Numbered from the stretch's first letter, positions 1 through 9,209 are shown. The stretch: 64,000 nucleotides of DNA from Psychroflexus gondwanensis ACAM 44 (GCF_000355905.1 NZ_APLF01000009.1:303297-367296); one strand, 5' to 3'. Translations and numbers: made by a program. The notes: generated by a model not told the origin, from the letters alone.

Positions 1-386
1 TTGTTATCTTGAGCTGGCTCATCGATAGGGTGCTTTTTATCTACTTTTCTTTGAAGTTTTCGAAGTCGTTCTAGCTGTTTTTCCACAAGTCTGTTCATTT
101 GTTTTTCTTCCCATTCTTTACCCATTAGGTTATTGACAATAAACACGTTGATGGCATGGATGATTAAAAAGAATAGCCAAATTAATATGGCAGTAACAAA
201 CCAATAATTATTAAAAGGCTTGAAATCGACCATATAATTTAATACGATATTTACAAATATGAAAATCACAGACCCAGCTATAAATACTACAAGATGAGTT
301 ACCAATCGCTTCTTTTGTTTTAAACGCTGATGAGCATTTTCATAAAGCTCTATGGCTTCAGGGTCAATTTTCTTATTTGAATCCAT
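1..386 (-). CDS. 2TM domain-containing membrane protein (3' end outside window)
   Basis: Open reading frame from an ATG at 386 that runs off the left edge, so the C-terminus is missing. The 128 visible residues start MDSNKKIDPEAIELYENAHQ, then show two hydrophobic segments (about residues 30-52 and 60-86) joined by a short loop, then the charged stretch MGKEWEEKQMNRLVEK. This is the layout of the small 2TM domain found in Bacteroidota, either alone or at the N-terminus of LytTR-system histidine kinases. Here a highly charged, probably coiled-coil tail follows the second segment, so a stand-alone 2TM protein is more likely than a kinase, but the missing end leaves this open. It is divergent from the class V enzyme gene at 437. 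Confidence 0.7.
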   Translation of the reverse strand, partial: MDSNKKIDPEAIELYENAHQRLKQKKRLVTHLVVFIAGSVIFIFVNIVLNYMVDFKPFNNYWFVTAILIWLFFLIIHAINVFIVNNLMGKEWEEKQMNRLVEKQLERLRKLQRKVDKKHPIDEPAQDN

Positions 387-436
387 TTTCAGTATATTAG
401 AGCTCCAAATTTACTAATACTTTCACAGACTTGAAC

Positions 437-1522
437 ATGATAGATTTAAAAAAAGAATTTCCCATTACCTCTACCTATACTTATTTAAACACACCTTTTA
501 CAGGTGTACTTTCTTCTGAAGTTTCCAAAAAGATACAGGATATGGAGGAAGCTTATAGATTAAGAGGAAGCGTGTTTACCAATGAATACGAAAACCAGAT
601 TATTGAAGATACCAAATCGTTAATCGCTAAAATTTATAATTCCAAAGCTGAGAATATTGGTCTTCTCAATAACTTTTCAACAGGATTCAATCTGATTTTG
701 AATGATTTGTCGGATTCCTCTAAAGTTGTTTTGTTAACACAGGATTACCCTTCAGTTAATTTGCCAGTGAAATCTCGGCATTTTCAAATTTATGAAGTTG
801 ATATTAATCATCACTTATACGAGAATTTAAGAAAAGTCTTCTCAGAGGAAAGTCCAGATTTTTTCATGTTTAGTATGTCTCAATTCATAAGTGGTATAAC
901 ATTTAGTATGGATGCCTTAAAAGAGCTTAAAAATGAATTTCCAAGCGTGAGCTTTATGGTGGATGCGACTCAATATTGCGGTACTGAGTCTTTTGATTTT
1001 GAGAACTCCCCATTTGATGTCTTTGGGACAAGCGGTTATAAATGGATTAATGCTGGTTTGGGGAACGCTTTCTTCCTAATAAAAGATAGCTTTTTGAATC
1101 GATTCAATTTTAAAACTATCGGGAGCAATTCACTTAGTTCAAAACCAGAGGGTGAACCAAGGTTAACCGGATTCCTTGAACCAGGGCATTATGATATTCT
1201 TGCAGTTGCAAGGTTGAAATTTGCTTTAGAATTTCACTACAATAAAGTGGGAATCGATTTTATTGAATCAAACATCAAAACACTTTCAAAACAAGCCAAA
1301 GCTCAATTCTTGGAGATGAATTTACTGGATAACGAAATTATTAACGCAGACGCCTATCAGAATATATTCAGTCTAAAAGGAGATGAAAAATTAATGGAGA
1401 AGTTGCAAGACAAAGGAATCTTAAGTGCTTATCGAGGAGGTAGAATTCGAGTTGGATTTCAATATTTCAACACGGGAACTGACTTAGAAATGTTATTAAA
1501 TGAGTTGCGTGAAAATTCTTAA
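437..1522 (+). CDS. Aminotransferase class V-fold PLP-dependent enzyme (possible EgtE-like C-S lyase)
   Basis: A fold-type I PLP enzyme of the class V (cysteine desulfurase/selenocysteine lyase-like) group, about 361 residues. Visible signs are the N-terminal YLNTPFTG substrate loop, the cofactor aspartate in VDATQ (about residue 176) and the Schiff-base lysine in SGYKW (about residue 202). There is no SufS-type active-site cysteine loop that I can recognise, so it is not an obvious Fe-S cluster desulfurase. I chose the ATG at 437 over a TTG six bases upstream. It converges on a DUF427-egtD-egtB run. In Actinobacteria the last ergothioneine step, C-S bond cleavage, is done by EgtE, also a class V enzyme, so the context allows that role; this is inference. 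Family call is firm, substrate unknown. Confidence 0.8.
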   Translation: MIDLKKEFPITSTYTYLNTPFTGVLSSEVSKKIQDMEEAYRLRGSVFTNEYENQIIEDTKSLIAKIYNSKAENIGLLNNFSTGFNLILNDLSDSSKVVLLTQDYPSVNLPVKSRHFQIYEVDINHHLYENLRKVFSEESPDFFMFSMSQFISGITFSMDALKELKNEFPSVSFMVDATQYCGTESFDFENSPFDVFGTSGYKWINAGLGNAFFLIKDSFLNRFNFKTIGSNSLSSKPEGEPRLTGFLEPGHYDILAVARLKFALEFHYNKVGIDFIESNIKTLSKQAKAQFLEMNLLDNEIINADAYQNIFSLKGDEKLMEKLQDKGILSAYRGGRIRVGFQYFNTGTDLEMLLNELRENS

Positions 1523-1531
1523 TTAAAAACT

Positions 1532-1813
1532 CTATTCCACAACGTCTACTCCTTTCCAAAATGCTACATAGTTTTCAATAGCATTGGCTTTAGATTTTGT
1601 TTCGGGATAATACCATGCTGCATTTTTATTTTTTTCGCCTTTTACTACTAAAGTATAATAGGAAGCTTTTCCTTTCCAGGGGCAAGAAGTATGGTAGTCA
1701 CTATTTTCAAAATAAGCGCGGTCAATACTGGAAGCTGGGAAATAGTGATTCCCTTCTACGATTATTGTTTCATCACTTTCAGCTATTTTTTGTCCATTCC
1801 AAAGTGCTTTCAT
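1532..1813 (-). CDS. DUF427 domain-containing protein
   Basis: A 93-residue DUF427 protein, one compact domain with the family hallmarks: start MKALWNGQKIAES, the central FPASS and CPWKGKASYY, and C-terminal ENYVAFW. An upstream in-frame extension exists, but DUF427 proteins begin at MKALWNG, so the ATG at 1813 is preferred. It starts one base after the egtD stop (TGA-T-ATG), which implies translational coupling to the ergothioneine genes. The family has no established biochemical function. Being the last gene of this run, it is either an accessory of the pathway or a passenger; the spacing favours the former. Confidence 0.88.
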   Translation of the reverse strand: MKALWNGQKIAESDETIIVEGNHYFPASSIDRAYFENSDYHTSCPWKGKASYYTLVVKGEKNKNAAWYYPETKSKANAIENYVAFWKGVDVVE

Positions 1814-1814
1814 A

Positions 1815-2783
1815 TCATTTTTTTTTAAAGGTATAATTTTTATAATAACCATTTTCACTTTCAAAAACTCTGTCGATATTTAAGTTAGCCTCACTAGCTA
1901 GCCATTCTACGGTTTCATCGTCGTATTTCTGAGAGATTTCTGTATGGATAGTTTCCCAAGCTTTAAAATCAACCGTAAGTTCTAGTTTTGAAATTTTGAC
2001 CTGCTGCGTTTTCCGGCTTACCAAAAAACTCTTAGCAGTTCCCGTTTCTGGGTCGTAGGTTTCCCAATGGAAAAATGAATCCAAATCGAAGTTTGCATCA
2101 AACTCTTCATTCATTCTTACGAATAGGTTTTTATTAAAAGCTTCGGTGAGCCCTTTGGGATCATTATAGGCGTCAAGAACGGTTTGTGGATGCTTTTTTT
2201 GATCAAAGCCCATGAATAACAAATCTTCTGAAGACATGTTTTCTTCAATTTTAGATAAGAAATCGACAGCATCACTGTGCATTAGGTTTCCTATGTTGGA
2301 CCCTAATACTAAAATCACTTTCTGCCTTTTGTTATAACTAGAAAGCTGGTTCAATACTTCAAAATAACTTCCTTGAAGTAATTCGTAGCTTACTTTTGGT
2401 AATTCATTATTTAAAGCATTTCCAAGTTCATCCAGTACATTTTGGCTAATGTCTACTGGTAAATAATTAAAATTGGCTTCAATTTCGACGAGGTGATTTA
2501 GTAAAAGTTTAGTTTTTTTTCCATCACCAGCACCTAGTTCGATTAAGTCGAACCCTTCTTTAAGCTTAAACTTTTCAGCAATACCTGAAGACTGGTGCTT
2601 TAAGATATTGTACTCACAAGTCGTTAAATAATATTCTGGCATGGCCATGATATCTTGAAATAGTTTATCTCCTTTTTTATCATAAATAAATTTGGAAGAC
2701 AAATGTTTCGGATAATCTGAGAGTCCTTTGATAACATCTTTTTCAAAAGCTGTGTGGGTTGTCGTTTGAGTTGTATTGTTCAT
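1815..2783 (-). CDS. egtD: L-histidine N(alpha)-methyltransferase
   Basis: EgtD trimethylates the histidine alpha-amino group with three S-adenosylmethionines, giving hercynine, the first step of ergothioneine synthesis. The 322-residue length fits the family. Visible motifs are FIYDKKGDKLFQDI and YYLTTCEY (51-58) of the N-terminal region, the SAM-binding loop IELGAGDGKKT (81-91), LPVDIS (about 108-113) and the LGSNIGN loop near residue 160. It is the middle gene of egtB-egtD-DUF427, 15 bases after egtB and one base before DUF427, so co-transcription is likely. Cytoplasmic. Identification rests on the whole-length motif pattern and the EgtB neighbour. Confidence 0.93.
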   Translation of the reverse strand: MNNTTQTTTHTAFEKDVIKGLSDYPKHLSSKFIYDKKGDKLFQDIMAMPEYYLTTCEYNILKHQSSGIAEKFKLKEGFDLIELGAGDGKKTKLLLNHLVEIEANFNYLPVDISQNVLDELGNALNNELPKVSYELLQGSYFEVLNQLSSYNKRQKVILVLGSNIGNLMHSDAVDFLSKIEENMSSEDLLFMGFDQKKHPQTVLDAYNDPKGLTEAFNKNLFVRMNEEFDANFDLDSFFHWETYDPETGTAKSFLVSRKTQQVKISKLELTVDFKAWETIHTEISQKYDDETVEWLASEANLNIDRVFESENGYYKNYTFKKK

Positions 2784-2798
2784 TGTGTGATTGTCGAT

Positions 2799-3944
2799 TT
2801 ATTTGGCGAGTCTTACACCGCTTTGCTGCCATCTCATATGAGGGTGAAAAAAATTTCGGTATGTTTTCCTAGTGTGATGGCTTGAGGTGAGGGCAGAACC
2901 ACCGCGTAATACTTTTTGGTTGACCATAAATTTGCCATTGTACTCTCCAAGAGCGCCAGCTGCTTTTTTGTAGTTTGGATAGGGGGTATAAGCACTTTCT
3001 GTCCACTCCCAGCGTTTTCCCCAATCGAATTTCTCTTGGGCGATCTCCCATTCAAATTCGGTGGGTAATCTATACCCTTTCCATTGAGCAAAGGCAGCAG
3101 CTTCGAAGTAGGAGACATGACTTAAAATATGGTCTAAATTTAATGGTTTTAAACCATTTAAAGTAAACTCAAACCAACCTTTCTCTTTTTTTTGCCAATA
3201 CATGGGATAGTTTATGTTTTCAGCATGGATCCAATCCCAGGCTTCGGCATGCCATAACAACGGATCTTTATAACCGCCATCCTCTATAAATTCTAAAAAC
3301 TCTCCGTTAGTGACAAGCCCATCTCGAATCTTAAACTCTTGAAGAAATACTTGGTGAGCTTCAGTTTCGTTATCGTAGCAAAATCCCTTGCCGAAATGGC
3401 CTATCTTATAAAGTCCTTCCTTAACGGAATGCCAGTTTTGGTTTTTTTCTTGGGAAGATTGCTCATCAAAACTTTCTTCATAGACTGGAAAAAGAGGATT
3501 ATGACCAAAACAGTATTTAATATCCATCAACAATAATTCTTGGTGTTGTTTTTCATGATGGATGCCAATATCTACTATGGATAAAAGTTCATTGTGATTA
3601 GGATTGGAATCTAACAGCTTTGATAATGCGTTAGTGACATGAGATCTATAGTTGAAAATTTCCTCTACCGAGGGTCTTGATAAATTACCACGATCAGTTC
3701 TCATCACTCTATCCCCTTTTGCTTCATAATAGCTATTGAAGAGGTAAGGATAATCTGCATTGTATAACTTATAATCTTTACTGAATTTGGTAAGTACAAA
3801 TACTTCGAAAAACCAAGTCGTATGGGCTAGATGCCATTTTGTAGGTGAAACAAACTCAACAGGTTGTATAACAAAGTCTTCTAGTTGAAGAGGCTTGCAG
3901 AGATCTCCTGTAAAGGTTCTCGTTTTTAAAAATTCTTGAATCAT
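2799..3944 (-). CDS. egtB: Ergothioneine biosynthesis protein EgtB (iron-dependent sulfoxide synthase)
   Basis: EgtB is a non-haem iron enzyme joining hercynine to a thiol donor with O2 to form a sulfoxide. The 381-residue protein has the expected order: an N-terminal DinB-like helical domain (about 1-150) with the iron-binding histidines, seen as WHLAHTTWFFE (37-47) and HHEKQHQE (129-136, HxxxH at 130/134), then an FGE-sulfatase domain (about 180-381) with YRLPTEFEWE and VLRGGSALTS. It is the first gene of egtB-egtD-DUF427. No EgtA or EgtC is nearby, so the donor may be cysteine rather than gamma-glutamylcysteine; that is inference. Confidence 0.92.
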   Translation of the reverse strand: MIQEFLKTRTFTGDLCKPLQLEDFVIQPVEFVSPTKWHLAHTTWFFEVFVLTKFSKDYKLYNADYPYLFNSYYEAKGDRVMRTDRGNLSRPSVEEIFNYRSHVTNALSKLLDSNPNHNELLSIVDIGIHHEKQHQELLLMDIKYCFGHNPLFPVYEESFDEQSSQEKNQNWHSVKEGLYKIGHFGKGFCYDNETEAHQVFLQEFKIRDGLVTNGEFLEFIEDGGYKDPLLWHAEAWDWIHAENINYPMYWQKKEKGWFEFTLNGLKPLNLDHILSHVSYFEAAAFAQWKGYRLPTEFEWEIAQEKFDWGKRWEWTESAYTPYPNYKKAAGALGEYNGKFMVNQKVLRGGSALTSSHHTRKTYRNFFHPHMRWQQSGVRLAK

Positions 3945-4014
3945 AATTAATTAAAATGGAATTTACTAAAAAATGACTCTGAGCAAGACCTATTCTAAAA
4001 GAATTAACCAAAGT

Positions 4015-4839
4015 TTAAATAGCCACTTTTCCTTTGATATGTGGATGTGGATCGTAATTTTCTAAAGTAAAATCTTCAAATTTAAAATCGAAGATAGAAT
4101 TTACTTCCGGGTTCAGCTTCATAGTAGGAAGGGGTCTTGCAGTTCTGGAGAGTTGGAGATCAACCTGTTCAAAATGGTTGTTGTAAATATGGGCATCTCC
4201 AAACGTATGAATAAAATCACCTAATTTTAAATCACAGACTTGTGCAACCATCATCGTAAACAAAGCGTAAGAGGCAATGTTGAAGGGCACACCTAAAAAG
4301 ACGTCTGCACTACGTTGATAGAGTTGACAGGATAATTTCCCTTCAGCGACATAAAACTGGAAGAAGGCATGGCAAGGTGGTAAGGCTGCTTTTCCATTGG
4401 CTATATTGTCTTCAAAAGAATCTGAAGTATCTGGCATAACACTTGGGTTCCAAGCAGAAACCATCATTCTTCGGCTATTAGGATTTGTTTTTAAGGTGTG
4501 AATCAATTCCTCAATTTGGTCGATATCTTCAGAATTCCAATTTCTCCATTGGTGGCCATATACTGGGCCAAGATCTCCATCTTGGTTGGCCCATTCATTC
4601 CAGATTTTAACGCCATTTTCCTGCAAATAGGAAATGTTGGTGTCCCCTTTTAAAAACCATAGCAATTCATAAATGATAGATTTGAGATGAATTTTCTTGG
4701 TGGTTACCAGCGGAAACCCTTCGTTAAGATCAAATCGCATCTGGTAGCCAAACACGCTTTTGGTTCCTGTTCCTGTTCTATCGCCTTTCTGGATTCCGTT
4801 GTCAAGAATATGAGAAATTAAGTCGTGGTACTGTTTCAT
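4015..4839 (-). CDS. thyA: Thymidylate synthase
   Basis: ThyA makes dTMP from dUMP with methylene-tetrahydrofolate. Length 274 residues from the ATG at 4839 (MKQYHDL), which matches the start of the E. coli enzyme; an in-frame extension of eight residues exists upstream. Visible are the GDRTGTGT phosphate loop, [10 protein letters not shown], the catalytic cysteine in [11 protein letters not shown] (about residue 156) and the dUMP-binding FNIASYA and HIYNNH motifs. It lies 71 bases downstream of egtB on the same strand and may form its own unit. No dihydrofolate reductase gene is adjacent, although the two are often neighbours in related genomes. Confidence 0.97.
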   Translation of the reverse strand: MKQYHDLISHILDNGIQKGDRTGTGTKSVFGYQMRFDLNEGFPLVTTKKIHLKSIIYELLWFLKGDTNISYLQENGVKIWNEWANQDGDLGPVYGHQWRNWNSEDIDQIEELIHTLKTNPNSRRMMVSAWNPSVMPDTSDSFEDNIANGKAALPPCHAFFQFYVAEGKLSCQLYQRSADVFLGVPFNIASYALFTMMVAQVCDLKLGDFIHTFGDAHIYNNHFEQVDLQLSRTARPLPTMKLNPEVNSIFDFKFEDFTLENYDPHPHIKGKVAI

Positions 4840-5048
4840 AAACATCGTATTAGGGACATCCAAAAATAGAAATTTTAATGTTCAGAGATCGATAATCAAC
4901 TATTTTTTATCTCAATTTAACGACACTTATTATCCGAGTCCATTTGTAGTGAAACTCGGTTTCTGTGTATTCTTAGTAATACGTCATGAATAGTAAAATT
5001 CTATAAAGCCTTTTTATGGATACTTTTCTAGGTTGACTACTTTATGTA

Positions 5049-6740
5049 CTAACCGATAATCATCCCTGCAATAGTAGCAGACATGAGAGAGGCTAGGGTT
5101 CCGCCAATAAGGGCGCGCATACCAAATTCTGATAAAACTTTACGTTGTCCTGGTGCCAGCGAACCTATACCTCCAATTTGGATACCAATAGAGGCGAAGT
5201 TGGCAAATCCACATAACATATAGGTGGCCATAATGACCGATTTTTCGAAGTTTAAACTCAGGGCATTTGCAGTGTTTTTGAGTTCTGCTAGCTGAATATA
5301 TCCAACAAATTCACTAGCCACTAGTTTTATCCCTAAAAGCTGTCCCATGAGCATTACATCTTCTTTGGCTACCCCTATCAGCCACATGAGTGGAGCAAAG
5401 ATAATCCCTAGAACAGCTTCCAATGAAAACTTATCGTAAGGTGTATTTTGGGCAACTAATACATTCAGATTGGTAATATCTCCAATCTTTTCAAATCCAT
5501 AATTAATAAAAGCGATTAAGGCTACAAACACGAGGAGCATTGCTGCAACATTCGCCGCAAGTTTTAAACCTTCGGTAGTACCGTTGGCAATAGCATCTAG
5601 GATGTTGGAACCTATTTTTTCTGAAGATACTTCTACGTTGGTATTTACTTTTTCTAGTTGGGGATAGAGTATTTTGGAAATAACAATAGCTCCAGGAGCT
5701 GCCATGACGGAGGCTGCAAGCAAATGTTTTGCAAATGCTAACCTCATAACTGGGTCATCTCCACCAAGAAAACCTATGTAGGCAGCAAGGACCCCTCCAG
5801 CCACAGTTGCCATACCACCAATCATCACCAATAGGATTTCAGAACGGGTCATGCGTTCTAAATACGCCTTAATCATCAGTGGGGCTTCAGTTTGTCCAAG
5901 AAATATATTCCCTGCAACACTTAAGCTTTCTGCTCCAGAAATTCCTAATAATTTAGAAAGTACCCAAGCTAATCCGCTCACCACCTTCTGAATAATTCCT
6001 AGATAGAATAAGATAGAAGTTAGTGCTGAAAAGAAAATAATAGTGGGCAAGATTTGAAAAATAAAAATATAGCCGTAAGTACTAGTGTCCATTAAATCTC
6101 CAAGTAAAAACTCACTTCCAGCTGCAGTGAAATCCAAGATTTTTACGAAGATATTTCCTACAAATTCGAATGCAGACTGTACAAAAGGAATTTTTAATAC
6201 GCCAATGGCCAAGATAAGTTGGGCTAATAATCCAAACCCAACGGTTTTCCAATTAATGGCTTTTTTATTTTTGCTCAGGATATAAGCGATAAGGAGTAAA
6301 CTGAACATGCCCAAAACGCCTCTCCATAAGCTATTGAAACTAAAATTTTGATTGGAAATAATAACCTTAGAGGCCGCTATTTCTGAAATGGATTCAGTAG
6401 TATTTAGTTTATTGAGTTGTAGCTTGAATTTTTCAGAAGTTAAGCTCAAAACAGAATCAGAAGAAAACTGAAAATCAAAGACAATGTCGTTTAAAGAACT
6501 TAATTCAGGTTTCAATATGAGCTCACTACCCTCTGTAGAAAAGTTCCCTTGATGTGCGAGATCTTTTGTAGAATGTTGGATTGTAAAAACGGAATCTAAA
6601 AACTCTATAGTCTGCTCATTTTCTAAATAGAGGACCGAGTCTTGCTGTTCTTTGATATCAATTTCCCAAGTCCCCTGGATGTTTTGGGCCATTAATAAAG
6701 TAGGCAGGCACAGTAGGAGTACCCAAGTCAAATGTTTCAT
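5049..6740 (-). CDS. NupC-family (CNT) Na+/nucleoside transporter with N-terminal periplasmic lipocalin-like domain
   Basis: A concentrative nucleoside transporter of 563 residues, longer than the roughly 400 of E. coli NupC. Residues 1-18 form a signal peptide ending LLMAQ. Residues about 19-125 look like a small beta-rich, lipocalin-like domain (IQGTWEIDI at its start). Membrane segments follow from about 138, with the CNT core visible as SLSVAGNIFLGQTEAPL, the GGMATVAGGVLAAYI region, and the last helices with LCGFANFASIGIQIGG. Inner-membrane uptake of nucleosides. It follows the bifunctional nuclease gene by 3 bases, so they are probably one unit. The fused extracytoplasmic domain might capture ligand; that is inference. 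Confidence 0.9.
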   Translation of the reverse strand: MKHLTWVLLLCLPTLLMAQNIQGTWEIDIKEQQDSVLYLENEQTIEFLDSVFTIQHSTKDLAHQGNFSTEGSELILKPELSSLNDIVFDFQFSSDSVLSLTSEKFKLQLNKLNTTESISEIAASKVIISNQNFSFNSLWRGVLGMFSLLLIAYILSKNKKAINWKTVGFGLLAQLILAIGVLKIPFVQSAFEFVGNIFVKILDFTAAGSEFLLGDLMDTSTYGYIFIFQILPTIIFFSALTSILFYLGIIQKVVSGLAWVLSKLLGISGAESLSVAGNIFLGQTEAPLMIKAYLERMTRSEILLVMIGGMATVAGGVLAAYIGFLGGDDPVMRLAFAKHLLAASVMAAPGAIVISKILYPQLEKVNTNVEVSSEKIGSNILDAIANGTTEGLKLAANVAAMLLVFVALIAFINYGFEKIGDITNLNVLVAQNTPYDKFSLEAVLGIIFAPLMWLIGVAKEDVMLMGQLLGIKLVASEFVGYIQLAELKNTANALSLNFEKSVIMATYMLCGFANFASIGIQIGGIGSLAPGQRKVLSEFGMRALIGGTLASLMSATIAGMIIG

Positions 6741-6743
6741 TTC

Positions 6744-7361
6744 TTAGCTTCGTTTAGAAATTTCATCACGAATTTTTGCAGCGCGCTCATAATCTTCGTC
6801 AGTAACGGCTTTGTCGAGAAGTTCGTTTAGTTTTTTTGTCGTCATTTGGCTAAACTCACTTTTAAATGAAGTTGTTTTTTCTTTGGATTCTTTTCGTTCG
6901 GTAGCGTCTATATTTTCAGAGTCGTATATATCGCTACTTTCGCCTTTATCTTTTAAGTAAATACCGGCTTTGTCTAGAATATTTTTATAGGTAAAAATAG
7001 GGGCATCAAACCGGAGCGCGAGAGCTATAGCATCGCTTGTGCGAGCATCTATGGTTTCTTCAATACCATCTCTTTCACAAACCAAGCTAGAATAAAAAAT
7101 TCCATCTACCAGTTTATGGATAATAACCTGCTTAACGGTAATTTTGAATCTATCTGAAAATGATTTGAATAAATCGTGTGTAAGAGGTCGTGGAGGTTTT
7201 ATTTCTTTTTCTAAGGCGATGGCTATAGATTGGGCTTCGAAAGCTCCAATAACTATTGGCAATTGTCTATCACTATCCATATCGCTCAATAATAGTGCAT
7301 ACGCACCATTTTGCGTTTGACTATAAGATATTCCTTTTATGCTAAGTCTAGCTAGGCTCAT
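6744..7361 (-). CDS. Bifunctional nuclease family protein (BFN/DUF151 plus UVR motif)
   Basis: 205 residues. The N-terminal part (about 1-130) is a BFN domain: LPIVIGAFEAQSIAIALE and RTSDAIALALRF are hallmark blocks, the latter preceded by an acidic IDA. A linker rich in Ser, Glu and Lys leads to a C-terminal UVR motif (about 167-203, with KLNELLDKAVTDEDYERAAK), a helical hairpin that contacts UvrB-type partners. Bacteroidota proteins of this family carry this combination, and nuclease activity has been reported for the plant and bacterial members. It lies 3 bases upstream of the nucleoside transporter, suggesting a link between nucleic acid breakdown and nucleoside uptake. Confidence 0.88.
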   Translation of the reverse strand: MSLARLSIKGISYSQTQNGAYALLLSDMDSDRQLPIVIGAFEAQSIAIALEKEIKPPRPLTHDLFKSFSDRFKITVKQVIIHKLVDGIFYSSLVCERDGIEETIDARTSDAIALALRFDAPIFTYKNILDKAGIYLKDKGESSDIYDSENIDATERKESKEKTTSFKSEFSQMTTKKLNELLDKAVTDEDYERAAKIRDEISKRS

Positions 7362-7374
7362 ACTACATTTTGTT

Positions 7375-7423
7375 AAATAAAAAGGCGGTCTAATTTTAAG
7401 GATATCTTAGAAATTAGACCGCC
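7375..7423 (-). terminator. Rho-independent terminator of etfBA
   Basis: On the minus strand GGCGGTCTAATTT pairs perfectly with AAATTAGACCGCC across a short loop and is followed by TTTTTATTT. It sits 28 bases after the etfA stop and only about 14 bases before the bifunctional nuclease start, so that gene either uses read-through or has a promoter overlapping the hairpin. Confidence 0.85.
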
Positions 7424-7450
7424 CATTATTAAGGGCACAATTTATAAAAA

Positions 7451-8419
7451 TTATGAGTTATTCGCTTTAAATTCCTTTAGTTTTTCAATCAATTGTGGGA
7501 CAACTTCAAAAGCATCGCCCACAACACCGTAATCTGCAGCTTTAAAGAATGGAGCTTCAGGGTCTGTATTAATCACAACTTTATTCTTGGAAGCGCTTAT
7601 ACCAGCGAGATGCTGTATAGCTCCAGAAATACCAATAGCAATGTATAAATTGGTAGCCACAGGTTTTCCTGTTTGTCCAACGTGTTCGCCGTGAGGTCTC
7701 CAACCCATATCACTTACGGGTTTTGAACAAGCTGTTGCCGCATTAAGAACTTCAGCAAGCTCTTCAATCATTCCCCAATTTTCAGGACCTTTCATTCCTC
7801 TTCCAGCTGAGACGACGACCTCCGCATCTGCAATGCTTACTTTATCTTTATTTTTATCTACAGACTCTACCGTAATTCCGAAATTTTCATCGGTAAGTTC
7901 TGGAGAAAATTCTTCTTGCGTTAGAGAAGATTCATTTTCTTTAAGACCGTAAGAATTACTCGATAACCCTAAAACTTTTACATCTGTAGAAATAGAGGTT
8001 ATACTGAAAGCCTTGTTTGTAAAAGCTGTACGTTCTACATTAAATCCCTCATCCACTGTTGGAAGCTTCACAGCATTAGAGACATATCCAGCTTCTAGAT
8101 CTACTGCTAGAAGTGGTGCCATATATTTCGCATTAGCACTTTGGCTAATGATTACAACTTTGGAACCTTCTTTTTTAGCTGCTTGTGTGATCACTTCAGC
8201 ATAGGCATCAGCATTAAATTTTGAAAGCTTATCGTTGGAAACCTTCAAAACCTTATCGACACCATATTGACCTAATTCCTCTACATTTTCTGCATTAACG
8301 GTAACCGCAGTTACGCTAGTCCCCATTAGATCTGCAATTCCCTTGGCATAAGAAGCGACTTCATAAGCAGCTTTCTTAAGTTTGCCATTCTCCGATTCTG
8401 TATATACTAAAATTGACAT
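7451..8419 (-). CDS. etfA: Electron transfer flavoprotein subunit alpha
   Basis: EtfA carries the FAD that passes electrons from acyl-CoA dehydrogenases to ETF-quinone oxidoreductase. 322 residues; the N-terminal ETF domain begins MSILVYTESENGK, and the C-terminal FAD-binding half shows GRGMKGPENW, VGQTGKPVATNLYIAIGIS, GAIQHLAG and the final INTDPEAPFF, all conserved. It follows etfB by 16 bases on the same strand and is closed by a strong terminator, so etfBA is a two-gene operon. No missing residues noticed. Cytoplasmic. Confidence 0.96.
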   Translation of the reverse strand: MSILVYTESENGKLKKAAYEVASYAKGIADLMGTSVTAVTVNAENVEELGQYGVDKVLKVSNDKLSKFNADAYAEVITQAAKKEGSKVVIISQSANAKYMAPLLAVDLEAGYVSNAVKLPTVDEGFNVERTAFTNKAFSITSISTDVKVLGLSSNSYGLKENESSLTQEEFSPELTDENFGITVESVDKNKDKVSIADAEVVVSAGRGMKGPENWGMIEELAEVLNAATACSKPVSDMGWRPHGEHVGQTGKPVATNLYIAIGISGAIQHLAGISASKNKVVINTDPEAPFFKAADYGVVGDAFEVVPQLIEKLKEFKANNS

Positions 8420-8435
8420 ATTATATTTTTTAAAG

Positions 8436-9182
8436 TTATATAGCTTTTGCTTCGTTATGAAGTAAGTCTATTAGTTTATCTAAATTATCTGCGTCTATTA
8501 AAGTGACTTCACTTTTGGGTTCTGGTTTTCTAAAGCTTTTAGCTTCAGTATGAATTTCAGAAGATAAAGGCTCTATGACATTTAAAGGTTTTTTTCTAGC
8601 CATCATAATTCCTCTCATATTAGGAATTTTTAAATCGCTTTCTTCTACTAAACCTTTTTGACCACCTATAACTAAGGGTAAAGTTGTTTTAATTGTTTCT
8701 TTACCTCCATCCATCTCTCTAACCGCTGTTGCCGTTTCTCCTTCAATTTCTAAGCTCACACATGTATTGATGAAATTGGCTCCGATAAGTTTAGCCAACA
8801 TTCCAGGTACCATACCTCCATTATAGTCTATAGATTCTCTACCTGCAATCACTAAATCGTATTCGCCATCTTTCGCAACTTTGGCCAATTCCTTCGCTAC
8901 TTGAAAACCATCTAGAGGCTCAGTATCTACTCTATAAGCAGTATCTGCGCCAATAGCTAAACATTTGCGAATTGTTGGTTCTGTATCTTTACCTCCTACA
9001 GTCACTACATCTACTGTGGCATTTTGTTTTTCTTTAAACCACATCGCTCTCGTTAAACCAAATTCATCATTTGGATTGATAACAAATTGAACTCCATTGG
9101 TATCAAATTTGGTGTCGTTGTCCACAAAATTAATCTTAGAAGTGGTATCAGGTACGTGACTTATACATACTAATATTTTCAT
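8436..9182 (-). CDS. etfB: Electron transfer flavoprotein subunit beta
   Basis: EtfB is the AMP-binding partner of EtfA. 248 residues from the ATG at 9182 (MKILVCISHVPDT); a 21-residue in-frame extension upstream is unlike any EtfB and overlaps the promoter, so it is rejected. Conserved blocks seen: INPNDEFGLTRAM, the AGRESIDYNGGMVPGMLA signature and the late MRGIMMARKKPL. First gene of the etfBA operon and divergent from pdhB at 9338. Confidence 0.96.
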   Translation of the reverse strand: MKILVCISHVPDTTSKINFVDNDTKFDTNGVQFVINPNDEFGLTRAMWFKEKQNATVDVVTVGGKDTEPTIRKCLAIGADTAYRVDTEPLDGFQVAKELAKVAKDGEYDLVIAGRESIDYNGGMVPGMLAKLIGANFINTCVSLEIEGETATAVREMDGGKETIKTTLPLVIGGQKGLVEESDLKIPNMRGIMMARKKPLNVIEPLSSEIHTEAKSFRKPEPKSEVTLIDADNLDKLIDLLHNEAKAI

Positions 9183-9209
9183 TACATCGATTTTTAAAGT
9201 ATTATAGAA

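Noticed and set aside
1814..1864. 17-residue extension of the DUF427 gene into egtD
   Set aside because: DUF427 proteins begin at MKALWNG, and the extension overlaps the egtD C-terminus in another frame.
4930..4965. Short inverted repeat (CCGAGT/ACTCGG) between thyA and the transporter as a terminator
   Set aside because: Six-base arms with a 14-base loop and no T tract on the relevant strand.
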